A DNA stretch of 64,000 bases from Terasakiella sp033100395 (GTDB taxonomy: Bacteria > Pseudomonadota > Alphaproteobacteria > Rhodospirillales > Terasakiellaceae): assembly GCF_033100395.1 (NCBI RefSeq), contig NZ_JAWLVJ010000012.1, positions 1 to 64,000 of the forward strand, read 5' to 3'. The notes under the pieces are model-generated. The model was not told where the DNA came from. It did not search any database and saw only the letters and a program-made list of their open reading frames with translations. The translations under genes and the position numbers were made by a program. This document shows, piece by piece, positions 34,439-43,260 of this stretch; positions within the stretch are counted from its first letter, which is position 1, and every line of letters begins with the position of its first letter.

Positions 34439-35367
34439 TTCTTCACTTTTACATACTTGGCAAAGTTCGGTGGATTTTCGACCACATCGTGTGGGTCCTG
34501 ATGGATCAGGATTTCAGCATCCGGATAAGCTTCGCCCAGTTTAAATTCCACCTCATCAGCGATGGCATGGCTATCGCGCAGGGTCAGATTGCCGTCCAGC
34601 ACCAGATGCAGCTGGATAAAGCTCTGTGGGCCACTGGAACGGGTGCGCAGGTCGTGTCCACCCAAAACGCCCGGATGTTCCAGCACAATTTTCATGATAT
34701 TGGCGCGTTCTTCTTCTTCGAATTCCCGGTCCATCAACAGGTCCATGGCTTCCACAGCAATTTCACGCACGCTGTAAAGGATGTAGATGGCAATCACGCC
34801 TGCGACCAGCGGATCAAACCACAGCCAGTCCGTATAAGCCGCCACCACAAGCGCCACGATCACCCCGACATTCACCAGAATATCTGTGGTGTAATGAAGC
34901 GAATCAGCAGACACCGCCACCGATTTGGTTTTACGAACCACATATTTCTGAAACAGAACCAACGCAACGGTCAACCCGATTGAGATCACCATGACGATAA
35001 TCCCCATCTCGCTATTTTCCACAGCGCTTGGGTTTAAGAAACGATTGCCTGTTTCAATGATCAGGAACAATGCAGAAGCAAAAATAAAGCCTGACTGCAT
35101 CAACCCTGCCAGCGGTTCTGCCTTGCCATGACCAAAGCGATGCTCGCTATCGGCTGGCTGCAAGGCAAAATGGATGGCAATCAGGTTCACCAGTGAAGCC
35201 CCCGCATCCAACACAGAATCAACCAATGTGGACAGCAGACTGACAGAATCCGTTGCCAGCCAGGCATAGAATTTCACGACGATCAAAATCACCGCCACAC
35301 TGACAGAGGCATAGGTTGCAGCACGCATCAACTGCGGCTTGCTTAATTCCTGTTGGCTGATATTCAC
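34414..35367 (-). CDS. fieF: cation diffusion facilitator, FieF type
   Basis: Metal exporter of 317 residues of the cation diffusion facilitator family. Six membrane segments carry the two paired-Asp sites: LVDSVLDAGASL in segment 2 and SADSLHYTTDIL in segment 5, the D-x3-D and H/D-x3-D pattern of Zn/Fe/Cd antiporters. A cytoplasmic C-terminal domain follows with HDLRTRSSGPQSFIQLHL. It should move Fe(II) or Zn(II) out of the cell against protons. GTG start. It follows pdxH by 31 nt on the same strand and is probably transcribed with it. Confidence 0.85.
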   Translation of the reverse strand: MNISQQELSKPQLMRAATYASVSVAVILIVVKFYAWLATDSVSLLSTLVDSVLDAGASLVNLIAIHFALQPADSEHRFGHGKAEPLAGLMQSGFIFASALFLIIETGNRFLNPSAVENSEMGIIVMVISIGLTVALVLFQKYVVRKTKSVAVSADSLHYTTDILVNVGVIVALVVAAYTDWLWFDPLVAGVIAIYILYSVREIAVEAMDLLMDREFEEEERANIMKIVLEHPGVLGGHDLRTRSSGPQSFIQLHLVLDGNLTLRDSHAIADEVEFKLGEAYPDAEILIHQDPHDVVENPPNFAKYVKVKKRTNRRSK

Positions 35368-35398
35368 GGTTCAGGCCTGCTTGGTTATCGTGTTTTCT

Positions 35399-35983
35399 TT
35401 AAGGGAACAAACGCGTTGTTTCCCATCCATTTTCGCCCATCTTATACACGATACGATCATGAAGTCTAAATTTTTGATCCGACCAGAATTCAATCACACG
35501 CGGGCGCACCAGAAACCCACCCCAGAAATCGGGGCGTGGAATTTCACCGACGCCAAATTTGGCGGTATATTCCGCCACACGTTTTTCCAGCTCGAAGCGG
35601 CCTTCCATTTCCTGGGACTGTTTGGATGCCCAGGCACCAATGCGGCTGACACGCGCACGGCTTTGGAAATAAGCATCCGCTTCTTCATCACTGACAGGTT
35701 CTATTTCCCCTTCAACACGCACCTGTTTGCGCAGGGATTTCCAGTGCAGACACAGGCCAACGTTTTTATTTTCCTGCAATTCAGCGGCCTTGCGGCTGCC
35801 GAGGTTGGTGTAAAAGACAAATCCGCGCTCATCTGCACCCTTTAACAGAACCATGCGTACAGAGGGCACACCGTCTTTTGTTGCCGTTGCCAAAGACATG
35901 GCAGTTGGATCGTTGATTTCGCTTTTTTCTGCTTCGCTCAACCATTCGTGAAACAGGGAAATGGGATTAGGGCTTTGCGTCAC
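35399..35983 (-). CDS. pdxH: pyridoxamine 5'-phosphate oxidase
   Basis: FMN enzyme of 194 residues, the normal PdxH length. It contains ATATKDGVPSVRMVLLKG, FYTNLGSRKAAEL, LCLHWKSLRKQVRVEG and the closing WETTRLFP that ends nearly all PdxH proteins (usually RLxP). It oxidises pyridoxine or pyridoxamine 5'-phosphate to pyridoxal 5'-phosphate in the cytoplasm. The start codon is GTG with AGGA upstream. First gene of a probable unit with fieF. Confidence 0.95.
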   Translation of the reverse strand: MTQSPNPISLFHEWLSEAEKSEINDPTAMSLATATKDGVPSVRMVLLKGADERGFVFYTNLGSRKAAELQENKNVGLCLHWKSLRKQVRVEGEIEPVSDEEADAYFQSRARVSRIGAWASKQSQEMEGRFELEKRVAEYTAKFGVGEIPRPDFWGGFLVRPRVIEFWSDQKFRLHDRIVYKMGENGWETTRLFP

Positions 35984-36061
35984 GGGTCTGGTATCCTAAA
36001 TTAGTAAGAGATAAGAATTCATTACATAGTCTTTTATCACCCTTTGGGGAAGGTCAAACAG

Positions 36062-36544
36062 ATGTCTTTATCAAAATTCAGTTGCATGATTGCGGCAACC
36101 GCCATGTTAACAGGCTGTGAAACCACCATGACAGATGGTCAGAAAGAAACCATCGGCACCATTTTGGGGGCGGTTGCTGGTGCGGTTGTAGGCTCGCAAG
36201 TTGGCAAAGGCGATGGGCAACTGATTGCGGTTGCGACAGGCACACTGGCCGGGGCCTGGTTGGGCAACTCCGTCGGTCAGTCCCTGGATGAAGTAGACCG
36301 CATGAAATATGAAGATGCGGCACAAGACGCACTTGAAAATAATTCTGCCGGGGAATATTCCGCCTGGAACAACCCTGAAAGTGGGAATTACGGCCGCGTC
36401 ACCCCAACGGCCGCCGTCGAAGAAACCGCCACTGGGGAACAATGCCGCGAATATACCAGCACGGTCACCATCGACGGCATGCTGGAAACCATCAACGGCA
36501 TGGCATGCCGCCGCCCCGATGGGACGTGGCGCACCGTTGACTAA
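36062..36544 (+). CDS. glycine-zipper lipoprotein, 17-kDa surface antigen family
   Basis: Lipoprotein of 160 residues from the ATG at 36062. The lipobox is AMLTGC, followed by a two-helix glycine zipper (TIGTILGAVAGAVVGSQVG, then ATGTLAGAWLGNSVG) as in the rickettsial 17-kDa antigen and the SmpA/OmlA-like glycine-zipper lipoproteins. The C-terminal part has two cysteines (GEQCREYT and MACRRPDG) that probably pair. Outer-membrane location is likely; the role is structural or unknown. It precedes the DnaJ-class gene by 70 nt on the same strand. Confidence 0.85.
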   Translation: MSLSKFSCMIAATAMLTGCETTMTDGQKETIGTILGAVAGAVVGSQVGKGDGQLIAVATGTLAGAWLGNSVGQSLDEVDRMKYEDAAQDALENNSAGEYSAWNNPESGNYGRVTPTAAVEETATGEQCREYTSTVTIDGMLETINGMACRRPDGTWRTVD

Positions 36545-36614
36545 TTGCCCTAAGCAGATTAAATCTATGCCCGCATAAACGCCTAAAAGATGTAACACAG
36601 GATAAAAAGAATAA

Positions 36615-37589
36615 ATGAGAGATCCATATAAAGTTCTCGGCCTTTCAAGATCAGCCAGCCAAGACGATATCAAAACCGCATATCGCAAACTGGCTCGCCA
36701 GAACCATCCTGACTTGCATCAAGGCGATGCGCGTGCAGAAGAACGCTTTAAAGAAATTCAGTCCGCCTATCAGCTTCTGTCTGACGAAGACAAACGTATC
36801 CAGTTTGATCGCGGCCAGATCGATGCAGAAGGCAACCCGACATTTCGTTCCGGCGGCTTTGCAGGCGGCGGACGCCGTCGCGGCGGTGCTGGCGGTGGGG
36901 CTGGCGCGGACTTCCATGATATTTTCAGAGATTTTGCCAATCAGGCCCGTGGCGGCGGGTCACGCGGCGGTGGCCCCTTCGGTGGGGGCGGCTTCGGCGG
37001 TGGCTTTGGCAGCGGTGGTTTCGGCGGCTTTGGCGGGGATGAAACCCATCCTCAGCAAAAAGGCGCAACCGTCAACTGCTGGCTGGAACTGGATTTTTCA
37101 GAAGCTGCGCGCGGCTGTAAAAAGACCGTGCGCCTGCCAACTGGCAAGGAACTGAGCGTCAATGTGCCCGCAGGCTTTGAAGACGGCCAATCCCTGCGCC
37201 TGAAAGGCCAAGGCATGCCGGGCTTAAACGGCGCGCCATCCGGGGATGCGATGGTGGAAATCCACATCAAGCCGGACCCGAATTTTTCGCGCAAAGGCAA
37301 CGACATTCATCTGGACCTACCCATCACAGTGCCAGAAGCCGTTATGGGTGCCAAAATCGAAGCCCCGACCATTGATGGCGCGGTCAACGTCAAAGTACCT
37401 GAAAACGCAAACTCCGGTACCACCCTTCGTCTGCGCGGCAAAGGGATCAAAGGCAAGGATGGCAAACAGGGCGACCAATACGTCAAACTCCGCGTCATGC
37501 TGCCCGAAAAATCCGACAAGGAATTCGCTGACTTCGTCAAAAAATGGTCGAAGAAGAACCCCTATTCTGTGCGTGCGAAGAAAAGCTAG
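36615..37589 (+). CDS. DnaJ-class chaperone, CbpA-like
   Basis: J-domain protein of 324 residues. Residues 3-68 form the J domain with the conserved HPD in KLARQNHPDLHQ. A long Gly/Phe-rich linker follows (about 85-145), then the C-terminal substrate-binding beta domains (VNVPAGFEDGQSLRLKGQG, NDIHLDLPITVPEAVMGAKIE). There is no CxxCxGxG zinc finger, so it is type II, as in CbpA. It should stimulate an Hsp70 ATPase (DnaK). The linker's repetitive Gly codons give a locally repeated DNA stretch, which is coding and not a separate repeat element. cbpM is not adjacent. Confidence 0.88.
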   Translation: MRDPYKVLGLSRSASQDDIKTAYRKLARQNHPDLHQGDARAEERFKEIQSAYQLLSDEDKRIQFDRGQIDAEGNPTFRSGGFAGGGRRRGGAGGGAGADFHDIFRDFANQARGGGSRGGGPFGGGGFGGGFGSGGFGGFGGDETHPQQKGATVNCWLELDFSEAARGCKKTVRLPTGKELSVNVPAGFEDGQSLRLKGQGMPGLNGAPSGDAMVEIHIKPDPNFSRKGNDIHLDLPITVPEAVMGAKIEAPTIDGAVNVKVPENANSGTTLRLRGKGIKGKDGKQGDQYVKLRVMLPEKSDKEFADFVKKWSKKNPYSVRAKKS

Positions 37590-37660
37590 TTTTCACTTCC
37601 AATCTCATAACCTACTCTATAAACTCCCCAAAAGTGTATAGATTAAGTAGGAATATAAAT

Positions 37661-38461
37661 ATGAGAACCTTGGCGGCCCTGTGCCTCGCACTTCTTTTGT
37701 CAGCCTGCGTGAACAATGTAGATAAATTCTATAAATCGCACGGAACCCAAATGGACCCGCGACAAGTTATTCTGAGTAATGGACCAGCAGAAATCATATA
37801 CACAAACAAAGAAAATTTTGTTGAAAATTTCTGGAACATTGTTGAACAAGGATATGTAACGACTGGAAACTCAACCTTCTGGGCTGAAGGGGCGAATGAG
37901 AATCAGGTTCAAGCCGTCGCGCAAAAAGTTGGTGCAAGCAAAGTTCTCTTCTGGAAACAATATAAACGCACAGATGACAATTCCTTCGTCATGCAAATGC
38001 CAGATACAACAACAACCTATCATGATGGCAGCATCATGGCTCTGAATAGCAATACAGGTAATTTGAACACAGCGTACCTATCCGGGACATCCACCACATA
38101 CGGGTCAACACCTGTCCTGATCCCAAATAAAGTCAATATCTTCGATCATGATGTCATCTTCTTCGTCAAACGCAAACCAGGTGGGGTTGGTGTCAGTGTA
38201 CGAGATTTAAATACAAAAGAGCGCAAGGCAATTAACAGCAACTTTGGAGCTGCCATTCAAGCCGTTGTTAAGAGATCTGCGGCCTTCAAAGCGAACCTCA
38301 TGCGCGGAGATATCATTTTATCATTTAACGATGTTAACGTTGAAGACTTCCAGCACTTTTTAGACTTGGCGGGCCAGAAAATTGGCCAAGACAATATCCC
38401 CATGACCATATATCGTGATGGAAATGTCTACACGACGACAATCAGTATTGATCCGATTTAG
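37661..38461 (+). CDS. PDZ-containing lipoprotein
   Basis: Lipoprotein of 266 residues from the ATG at 37661 (TAGGA upstream). The signal is LAALCLALLLSAC. The middle part (about 30-190) is a domain I do not recognise. The C-terminal 75 residues are a PDZ domain (AFKANLMRGDIILSFNDVNVEDF, then DNIPMTIYRDG). PDZ lipoproteins act at the envelope by binding exposed C-termini, often with a protease, but no protease domain is present. It is more AT-rich than its neighbours and sits 11 nt before the YaiI-family gene. Confidence 0.78.
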   Translation: MRTLAALCLALLLSACVNNVDKFYKSHGTQMDPRQVILSNGPAEIIYTNKENFVENFWNIVEQGYVTTGNSTFWAEGANENQVQAVAQKVGASKVLFWKQYKRTDDNSFVMQMPDTTTTYHDGSIMALNSNTGNLNTAYLSGTSTTYGSTPVLIPNKVNIFDHDVIFFVKRKPGGVGVSVRDLNTKERKAINSNFGAAIQAVVKRSAAFKANLMRGDIILSFNDVNVEDFQHFLDLAGQKIGQDNIPMTIYRDGNVYTTTISIDPI

Positions 38462-38472
38462 AAAGTTCCCAA

Positions 38473-38919
38473 TTGGTCGAAATTTATATAGATGCAGATG
38501 CCTGCCCGGTTAAGGATGAAACCTTGAAAGTGGTGGCGCGCCATAACATCAGGGTGCATTTTGTCTCCAACCAATGGCTGCGTTTGCCCCAAAGTCAGCT
38601 GATCAACATCGTTGTGGCCCCCGAAGGCCCGGATGAAGCCGATAACTGGATTGCGGATCATATTACCGATAAGGACATCTGCGTTACAGGCGATATCCCG
38701 CTGGCGGACCGTTGCGTTAAAAAGGGCGCTCTAACGCTTAATCACAATGGCAAGGAATTCACCCCCGACAGCATCGGTATGGCCCTTGCCACTCGTGACC
38801 TCATGACCCATTTGCGTGATAGTGGACAGATTGAAGGCGGCGGCGGGAAGTCATTTTCGAAGAATGATCGCTCGAATTATTTAAGTGCGCTTGAAACGGC
38901 TGTTCAGAAACTGAAGTGA
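38473..38919 (+). CDS. YaiI/YqxD family protein (UPF0178)
   Basis: Protein of 148 residues with the conserved opening YIDADACPVKDE and the later VTGDIPLADRCVKKGA and GGGGKSFSKNDRSNY motifs of this widespread family. The D-x-D-A-C-P and GD-x-P-L-A-D acids resemble PIN-like nuclease sites, so a metal-dependent nucleic-acid role is suspected, but no activity is established. It uses a TTG start at 38473, which places the conserved VEIYIDADA at the N-terminus. Palindromic repeats follow immediately. Confidence 0.88.
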   Translation: MVEIYIDADACPVKDETLKVVARHNIRVHFVSNQWLRLPQSQLINIVVAPEGPDEADNWIADHITDKDICVTGDIPLADRCVKKGALTLNHNGKEFTPDSIGMALATRDLMTHLRDSGQIEGGGGKSFSKNDRSNYLSALETAVQKLK

Positions 38920-38932
38920 TACCGACAAGCAC

Positions 38933-39003
38933 CGTCATCCCTGCGAAGGCAGGGATCTCAATCAACATGTCCGTTTAGATTCCTGCCTGCGCAGGAATGA
39001 CCG
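38933..39003. repeat. paired palindromic repeats (inverted units of about 27 bp)
   Basis: Two hairpin-forming units (about 38932-38958 and 38977-39003) in inverted orientation, 23/27 matching, separated by 18 bases. The core is CCTGCG-N-AGGCAGG. It is similar in kind to REP/BIME elements and lies between convergent genes, so it may also end transcription. Confidence 0.75.
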
Positions 39004-39024
39004 CGGCACAACCACCCGCCCAAC

Positions 39025-39110
39025 GTCACCCCGTATGTATTGCGGGGTTAGGGGAAAACTCAGTGCTCAGGCTTCCACCCATTATGGCGCAACTCGTGCG
39101 CCATGACGTC
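39025..39110. repeat. second palindromic repeat pair, related to the 28.4/29.5 kb repeats
   Basis: Unit at 39025-39054 (hairpin ACCCCGTATGTATTGCGGGGT) and unit at 39072-39110 (CTTCCACCCATTATGGCGC..., stem ATGGCGCA/TGCGCCAT). They share the GTCA-N-CCG...AGGGG and CTTCCACCC frames with the 36-bp repeats near 28.4 and 29.5 kb, in the same facing arrangement, but are diverged in the loop regions. Confidence 0.6.
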
Positions 39111-39125
39111 TCTTGGGGGAACAGC

Positions 39126-40346
39126 CTACCCCACAACCTCGGCCAAAGCCTTACTCATGGCCTGAATGCGGGCTTGTTCGGCGGCCGCGATTGCTTGTTG
39201 TGGCTTTTCATGGACATAGCTGGCTTCGGTCAGATCAAGCCCCAGGGTCTTGTGAAGTTCAGCGAGATTTGTTTCAGTCAAATCACGTGCCAGCACCCAT
39301 TGTTCATCTTCGGTGACCGCAACGAACCCTGCTTCATTCAACAGTTTCATCACATCGGCCGCAATATGGCTACCGAGTTCCTTGGTAATCACATGATCTG
39401 AGAGTGACCCGCCCGCCACATGCTGCACCTTTAACAAACGCAGGGCCTCCAGCGCCCCCATCATACGATCTGCTGGCGTGACCTCTTTCTTTTTGGTCTG
39501 ATCCAAACGTTCAAAATCTTCCAGTGATGCCGTCAATAACGCGCCCATCAGCACCACCGCCCAGGTCAGATACATCCAGACCAGAAAGATCGGAATGGCC
39601 GCAAGCACGCCATAGATGGCCTGATAGGATGGGAAGTTGGAAACATAAAGACCAAACAGTTTTTTCAAAACAGCAAAGAGAATGCCGGCAACCACCCCGC
39701 CGATCACACCATTTTTCCAGGAGATATTGCGGTTCGGCACAAAAATATAAAAAAACGTCAGCGCCGCCATCACCATGACGTTGGGCAGAACGAAACTTAG
39801 AAAACCAGAAACGCTGACGCCGCCCAGGCCATCCTGTTCCACCCAGTTCGTCAGCGCATAAAAATAGGTGGAAAGCGACAGGCTCACCCCCATCAGAAGC
39901 GGCCCCAAAGTCAAAACCGCCCAGAACATCAACAAGCGCGAGACAAACGGGCGTTTGACCCGCACGCGAAAGATTCGGTTGAGCGCATCTTCAATGGTCG
40001 CCAGCAGCATAATGGCCGTCACACCCAAACCAACAATCCCCAAGGTTGTCATACCGCCCGTTTTTGCCATGAAAGTATTCAAGTAACTGGAAACTGCATC
40101 CCCTGCTGCAGGCACGAAATTTTCAAAGACATAGGCCTGAATTTCATGCTGAACGCCTTCAAAGGCAGGAAAGGCCGCAAAGATCGCAAAGCTGATCGCC
40201 ATCAACGGAACCAGCGATAAAAGCGAGGTATAGCTTAGGGATGCTGCGATCCGCATGCATTGATCTTCCCCAAATCTGCGTATGATGATTTTCCAAATTT
40301 CGCCCAAGGCCTGCTTGTCGAAGGGCTTTTTTTCAGCGTGATCCAT
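39126..40346 (-). CDS. YihY/BrkB family membrane protein
   Basis: Inner-membrane protein of 406 residues of the YihY (formerly RNase BN) family, with about six membrane segments in the first 280 residues. Motifs include RIAASLSYTSLLSLVPLMAI, DALNRIFRVRVKRP and GVLAAIPIFLVWMYLTW. It has a cytoplasmic C-terminal extension of about 125 residues with a winged-helix-like region (HVAGGSLSDHVITKELGSH), as in many alphaproteobacterial members. The old RNase label is not supported for the family; its true role is not established. ATG start. Confidence 0.85.
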   Translation of the reverse strand: MDHAEKKPFDKQALGEIWKIIIRRFGEDQCMRIAASLSYTSLLSLVPLMAISFAIFAAFPAFEGVQHEIQAYVFENFVPAAGDAVSSYLNTFMAKTGGMTTLGIVGLGVTAIMLLATIEDALNRIFRVRVKRPFVSRLLMFWAVLTLGPLLMGVSLSLSTYFYALTNWVEQDGLGGVSVSGFLSFVLPNVMVMAALTFFYIFVPNRNISWKNGVIGGVVAGILFAVLKKLFGLYVSNFPSYQAIYGVLAAIPIFLVWMYLTWAVVLMGALLTASLEDFERLDQTKKKEVTPADRMMGALEALRLLKVQHVAGGSLSDHVITKELGSHIAADVMKLLNEAGFVAVTEDEQWVLARDLTETNLAELHKTLGLDLTEASYVHEKPQQAIAAAEQARIQAMSKALAEVVG

Positions 40347-40515
40347 GTTTTGTTACCAAATATTTCCAAAAACTTGCAAATTGTGAGGAGAGAATCCTTT
40401 CCCCTTTCTTGATATTATCCTATACAAAGTTCAAAGAAATATTGAACCCTTCTTTGAAAAAATGCAAAAAAGGGAACAATTCAATCAACCGCGTGAATAT
40501 TTAAGTGAGGATGTC

Positions 40516-41325
40516 ATGACTGCAGCTGGGCTAATGGCTGGTAAAAAAGGTCTGATCATGGGGGTCGCCAACGAGCGTTCAATCGCTTGGGGTATTACAA
40601 AAGCATTAAAAGAACAAGGCGCTGACCTTGCTTTTACATATCAAGGTGATGCGCTTCTAAAACGTGTGGCACCACTTGCTGAATCTGTTGGTTCTGACAT
40701 TCTGTTGCCATGTGACGTAACAGACCAAGGCAGCATCGACGCTGTTTTTGATGCACTGGAAGAAAAATGGGGCAAAATCGACTTCGTTCTTCACGGCATT
40801 GCCTATTCTGATAAATCAGAACTCAAAGGCCGCTATGTGGATACAAGCCGCGACAACTTCCTGATGACCATGGATATTTCCTGCTATTCCTTCACAGCTG
40901 TTGCCAAACGTGCAGCTGCGATGATGAACGAAGGCGGATCCATGCTGACACTGACCTATTATGGTGCAGAACGTGTTATCCCGCATTACAACGTCATGGG
41001 TGTGGCCAAAGCTGCGCTTGAGGCTTCCGTTCGTTATCTGGCAGAAGATCTGGGTAAAGACGGCATTCGTGTAAATGCGCTGTCTGCTGGCCCAATGAAA
41101 ACACTGGCAGCTTCCGGCATTGGTGACTTCCGCTATATCCTGAAATGGAACGAGCTGAACTCCCCGCTTCGTCGCAACACATCCATGGATGATGTTGGTG
41201 GCAGTGGTCTTTACCTGATGTCGCATCTTTCTTCTGGTGTCACAGGCGAAGTTCATCATGTGGATTCCGGTTTCCATACGGTTGGTATGAAGGCCGTGGA
41301 CGCCCCGGATATCGCAACATCATAA
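40516..41325 (+). CDS. fabI: enoyl-ACP reductase (NADH), FabI
   Basis: Short-chain dehydrogenase of 269 residues that reduces trans-2-enoyl-ACP in the last step of each fatty-acid elongation cycle. It has the FabI form of the cofactor loop (GLIMGVANERSIAWG) and the catalytic Tyr/Lys pair with six residues between (PHYNVMGVAKAALEASVRYLA). This is the fold variant targeted by triclosan and isoniazid-like drugs. The ATG at 40516 has GAGG upstream; the longer ORF from 40462 is unlikely. It precedes aroC by 33 nt and probably shares its transcript. Confidence 0.95.
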   Translation: MTAAGLMAGKKGLIMGVANERSIAWGITKALKEQGADLAFTYQGDALLKRVAPLAESVGSDILLPCDVTDQGSIDAVFDALEEKWGKIDFVLHGIAYSDKSELKGRYVDTSRDNFLMTMDISCYSFTAVAKRAAAMMNEGGSMLTLTYYGAERVIPHYNVMGVAKAALEASVRYLAEDLGKDGIRVNALSAGPMKTLAASGIGDFRYILKWNELNSPLRRNTSMDDVGGSGLYLMSHLSSGVTGEVHHVDSGFHTVGMKAVDAPDIATS

Positions 41326-41358
41326 TAAACGCATTAATCTAGACGAAGGCACTTCATA

Positions 41359-42432
41359 ATGTCCGGTAACCGTTTCGGTCACGTTTTCAGCTTCACCACC
41401 TTTGGGGAAAGCCATGGCCCTGCCATTGGATGTATCGTCGATGGCGTTCCCTCCCGGATTGATCTGAAGGAAGAAGACATCCAGTTCTGGCTGGAAAAAC
41501 GTAAACCCGGAACCAGCCGCTTTACCACCCAGCGTAAAGAACCGGATGAAGTGCGCATCCTGTCCGGTGTGTTTGAAGGTAAAACAACAGGCACACCGAT
41601 TGGTCTGGAAATCATCAACCAGGACCAGCGTTCCAAAGATTACGGCGACATCAAGGACAAATTCCGCCCCGGTCACGCCGACTATACCTATTGGGAAAAA
41701 TATGGCATTCGTGACTATCGCGGTGGCGGACGTTCCAGTGCCCGTGAAACCGCCATGCGCGTTGCCGCAGGTGCCATTGCACGTAAAGTTCTGGGCGACG
41801 GGATTGATATCAAAGGCTATCTGGTTCAAGTCGGCCCGCATAAAATCGATCGTTCTCGCTTTGATGCAGCTGAAATCGACAACAACCCGTTCTTCTGCCC
41901 TGATCCGATTGTGGCAAAGGAATGGGAAACCTATCTGGACGGTATCCGCAAGGATGGCTCCTCCATCGGTGCAGTACTGGAAATCGTAGCCAAAGGTGTT
42001 CCCGTCGGCTGGGGTCAGCCAGTTTATGATAAACTGGATGCGGACCTTGCCAAAGCCATGATGTCCATCAATGCTGTCAAAGGCGTTGAAATTGGTGATG
42101 GGTTCGATGCAGCAAGCCTCAGCGGTGTTGAAAATGCCGATGAAATCCGCATGGGCGATGATGGCAACCCCGTCTTCCTGTCCAACCACGCAGGTGGCAT
42201 CCTGGGCGGCATTTCCAGCGGTCAGGATATTGTGGTGCGTGTGGCAATCAAACCGACCAGTTCTATCCTGGTGGAACGCAAAACCATCGATACCAATGGC
42301 AACGAATGTGACCTGATCACCAAAGGCCGCCATGACCCCTGTGTCGGCATTCGCGGTGTTCCGGTTGCCGAAGCCATGATGGCTTGCGTGCTGGCCGATC
42401 ACATGATGCTTAACCGTGCCCAGCAAGGTTAA
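41359..42432 (+). CDS. aroC: chorismate synthase
   Basis: Chorismate synthase of 357 residues, the last enzyme of the common aromatic amino acid path; it converts EPSP to chorismate using reduced FMN. All three family signatures are present: GESHGPAIGCIVDG at the start, YRGGGRSSARETAMRVAAGA in the middle, and RHDPCVGIRGVPVAEAMMA at the end. Cytoplasmic. Downstream of fabI with 33 nt between. Confidence 0.97.
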   Translation: MSGNRFGHVFSFTTFGESHGPAIGCIVDGVPSRIDLKEEDIQFWLEKRKPGTSRFTTQRKEPDEVRILSGVFEGKTTGTPIGLEIINQDQRSKDYGDIKDKFRPGHADYTYWEKYGIRDYRGGGRSSARETAMRVAAGAIARKVLGDGIDIKGYLVQVGPHKIDRSRFDAAEIDNNPFFCPDPIVAKEWETYLDGIRKDGSSIGAVLEIVAKGVPVGWGQPVYDKLDADLAKAMMSINAVKGVEIGDGFDAASLSGVENADEIRMGDDGNPVFLSNHAGGILGGISSGQDIVVRVAIKPTSSILVERKTIDTNGNECDLITKGRHDPCVGIRGVPVAEAMMACVLADHMMLNRAQQG

Positions 42433-42495
42433 GGCTTCCCTCCCCTGTCTTTCTGCGATAGTCTTTCCCTATTTCAGTATCGGGAGACTCAATTT

Positions 42496-42765
42496 ATGAA
42501 AAAGATCATTTTGGCAGCCGCCTTCGCACTCAGCGTAACCGCCGTTTCAAGCCCTGCGAAAGCCAGCGATGGCGATGTAGTTGCAGCCGCTGTTCGTGCC
42601 GGGGAAAATATGAAAACACTCTGTGCAGGCGGGCAAACGGCTGTGACACAAGTTGCGACCAACTACGCCATGAACCTGCTGACAGCAGGCAAGATCACCG
42701 ATCCACGTGGTGCCATCATTGATGCGACCAAAGCTTTGATGGCTGTGTGCTTGGGCGGGCGCTAA
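42496..42765 (+). CDS. small exported protein, unknown
   Basis: Protein of 89 residues with a GGGAG ribosome-binding site. Residues 1-23 are a signal peptide ending AKA, leaving a small mature domain of about 66 residues with two cysteines (MKTLCAGG, MAVCLGGR) that likely pair. It contains a conserved-looking hydrophobic helix but no recognised family. It is followed by a lipoprotein gene on the same strand after 66 bases that contain an inverted repeat. Confidence 0.7.
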   Translation: MKKIILAAAFALSVTAVSSPAKASDGDVVAAAVRAGENMKTLCAGGQTAVTQVATNYAMNLLTAGKITDPRGAIIDATKALMAVCLGGR

Positions 42766-42795
42766 TTCCCCATTTACATTACGCGTGCTTGTTTT

Positions 42796-42833
42796 ATAGT
42801 GTGCACTCAAAAGTAATATTGGGTGCACACTAT
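42796..42833. promoter_or_regulatory. 11-bp inverted repeat covering a start codon
   Basis: Perfect arms ATAGTGTGCAC (42796-42806) and GTGCACACTAT (42823-42833), 16 bases apart. The right arm includes the first two bases of the ATG at 42832 and the region where a ribosome would bind. In RNA it can fold into a start-codon-sequestering hairpin; in DNA it is a plausible operator. Confidence 0.6.
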
Positions 42834-43260
42834 GAAAAAAATAAAACTCGCTCTGACCTTCTCAATTCTCATTGCGGCGACAAGCTTAAGTGCTTGTGCC
42901 ATTCAGCAAAATGTCCGTTCGGTACAGGGCCACGGCATTGAAGAAGTCTGCATTCGCAACAATCCCAGCACGAAGATGAGTGCGTATCAGCCCATGCTTC
43001 AACGCCTGATCGAGGCCAAACGCATCTCCACCCGCATCTATGACGGCCGCCTGCCGGAAGATTGTGAATATAACCTCAGCTATACCGCGAACTGGAGCTG
43101 GGACGGCGGGATGTATCTTCGCTACAACAAAATTGATGTTTTCAAGGGACGCACCCCTGTGGGCAGCGCGGAATATAAAGCTGGCCTGATGAGCCTTGCC
43201 AAATGGGGAAAGACCGAAACCAAGGTCGGCCCGCTAATCGATCAGCTTTTCCCCAACTAA
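42832..43260 (+). CDS. lipoprotein of unknown function
   Basis: Lipoprotein of 142 residues from the ATG at 42832. The signal is LALTFSILIAATSLSAC. The mature part has a Cys pair (EEVCIRNN, EDCEYNLS) and a Trp-rich strand (TANWSWDGGMYLRYNKIDVF), and resembles the small Sbal-type lipoproteins seen in many proteobacteria, but I cannot name it. The start codon is buried in an 11-bp inverted repeat. No classic ribosome-binding site is obvious, which fits translational control. Confidence 0.7.
   Translation: MKKIKLALTFSILIAATSLSACAIQQNVRSVQGHGIEEVCIRNNPSTKMSAYQPMLQRLIEAKRISTRIYDGRLPEDCEYNLSYTANWSWDGGMYLRYNKIDVFKGRTPVGSAEYKAGLMSLAKWGKTETKVGPLIDQLFPN

Noticed and set aside
36840..37040. Repeated GGCGGC-like DNA that looks like a tandem repeat
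   Set aside because: It encodes the Gly/Phe-rich linker of the DnaJ-class protein and needs no separate explanation.
41320..42426. Long minus-strand ORF of 368 codons
   Set aside because: It is antisense to aroC across its full length, and its product is a low-complexity mix of His, Gly, Ala and Phe with no family pattern. aroC itself has all family signatures.
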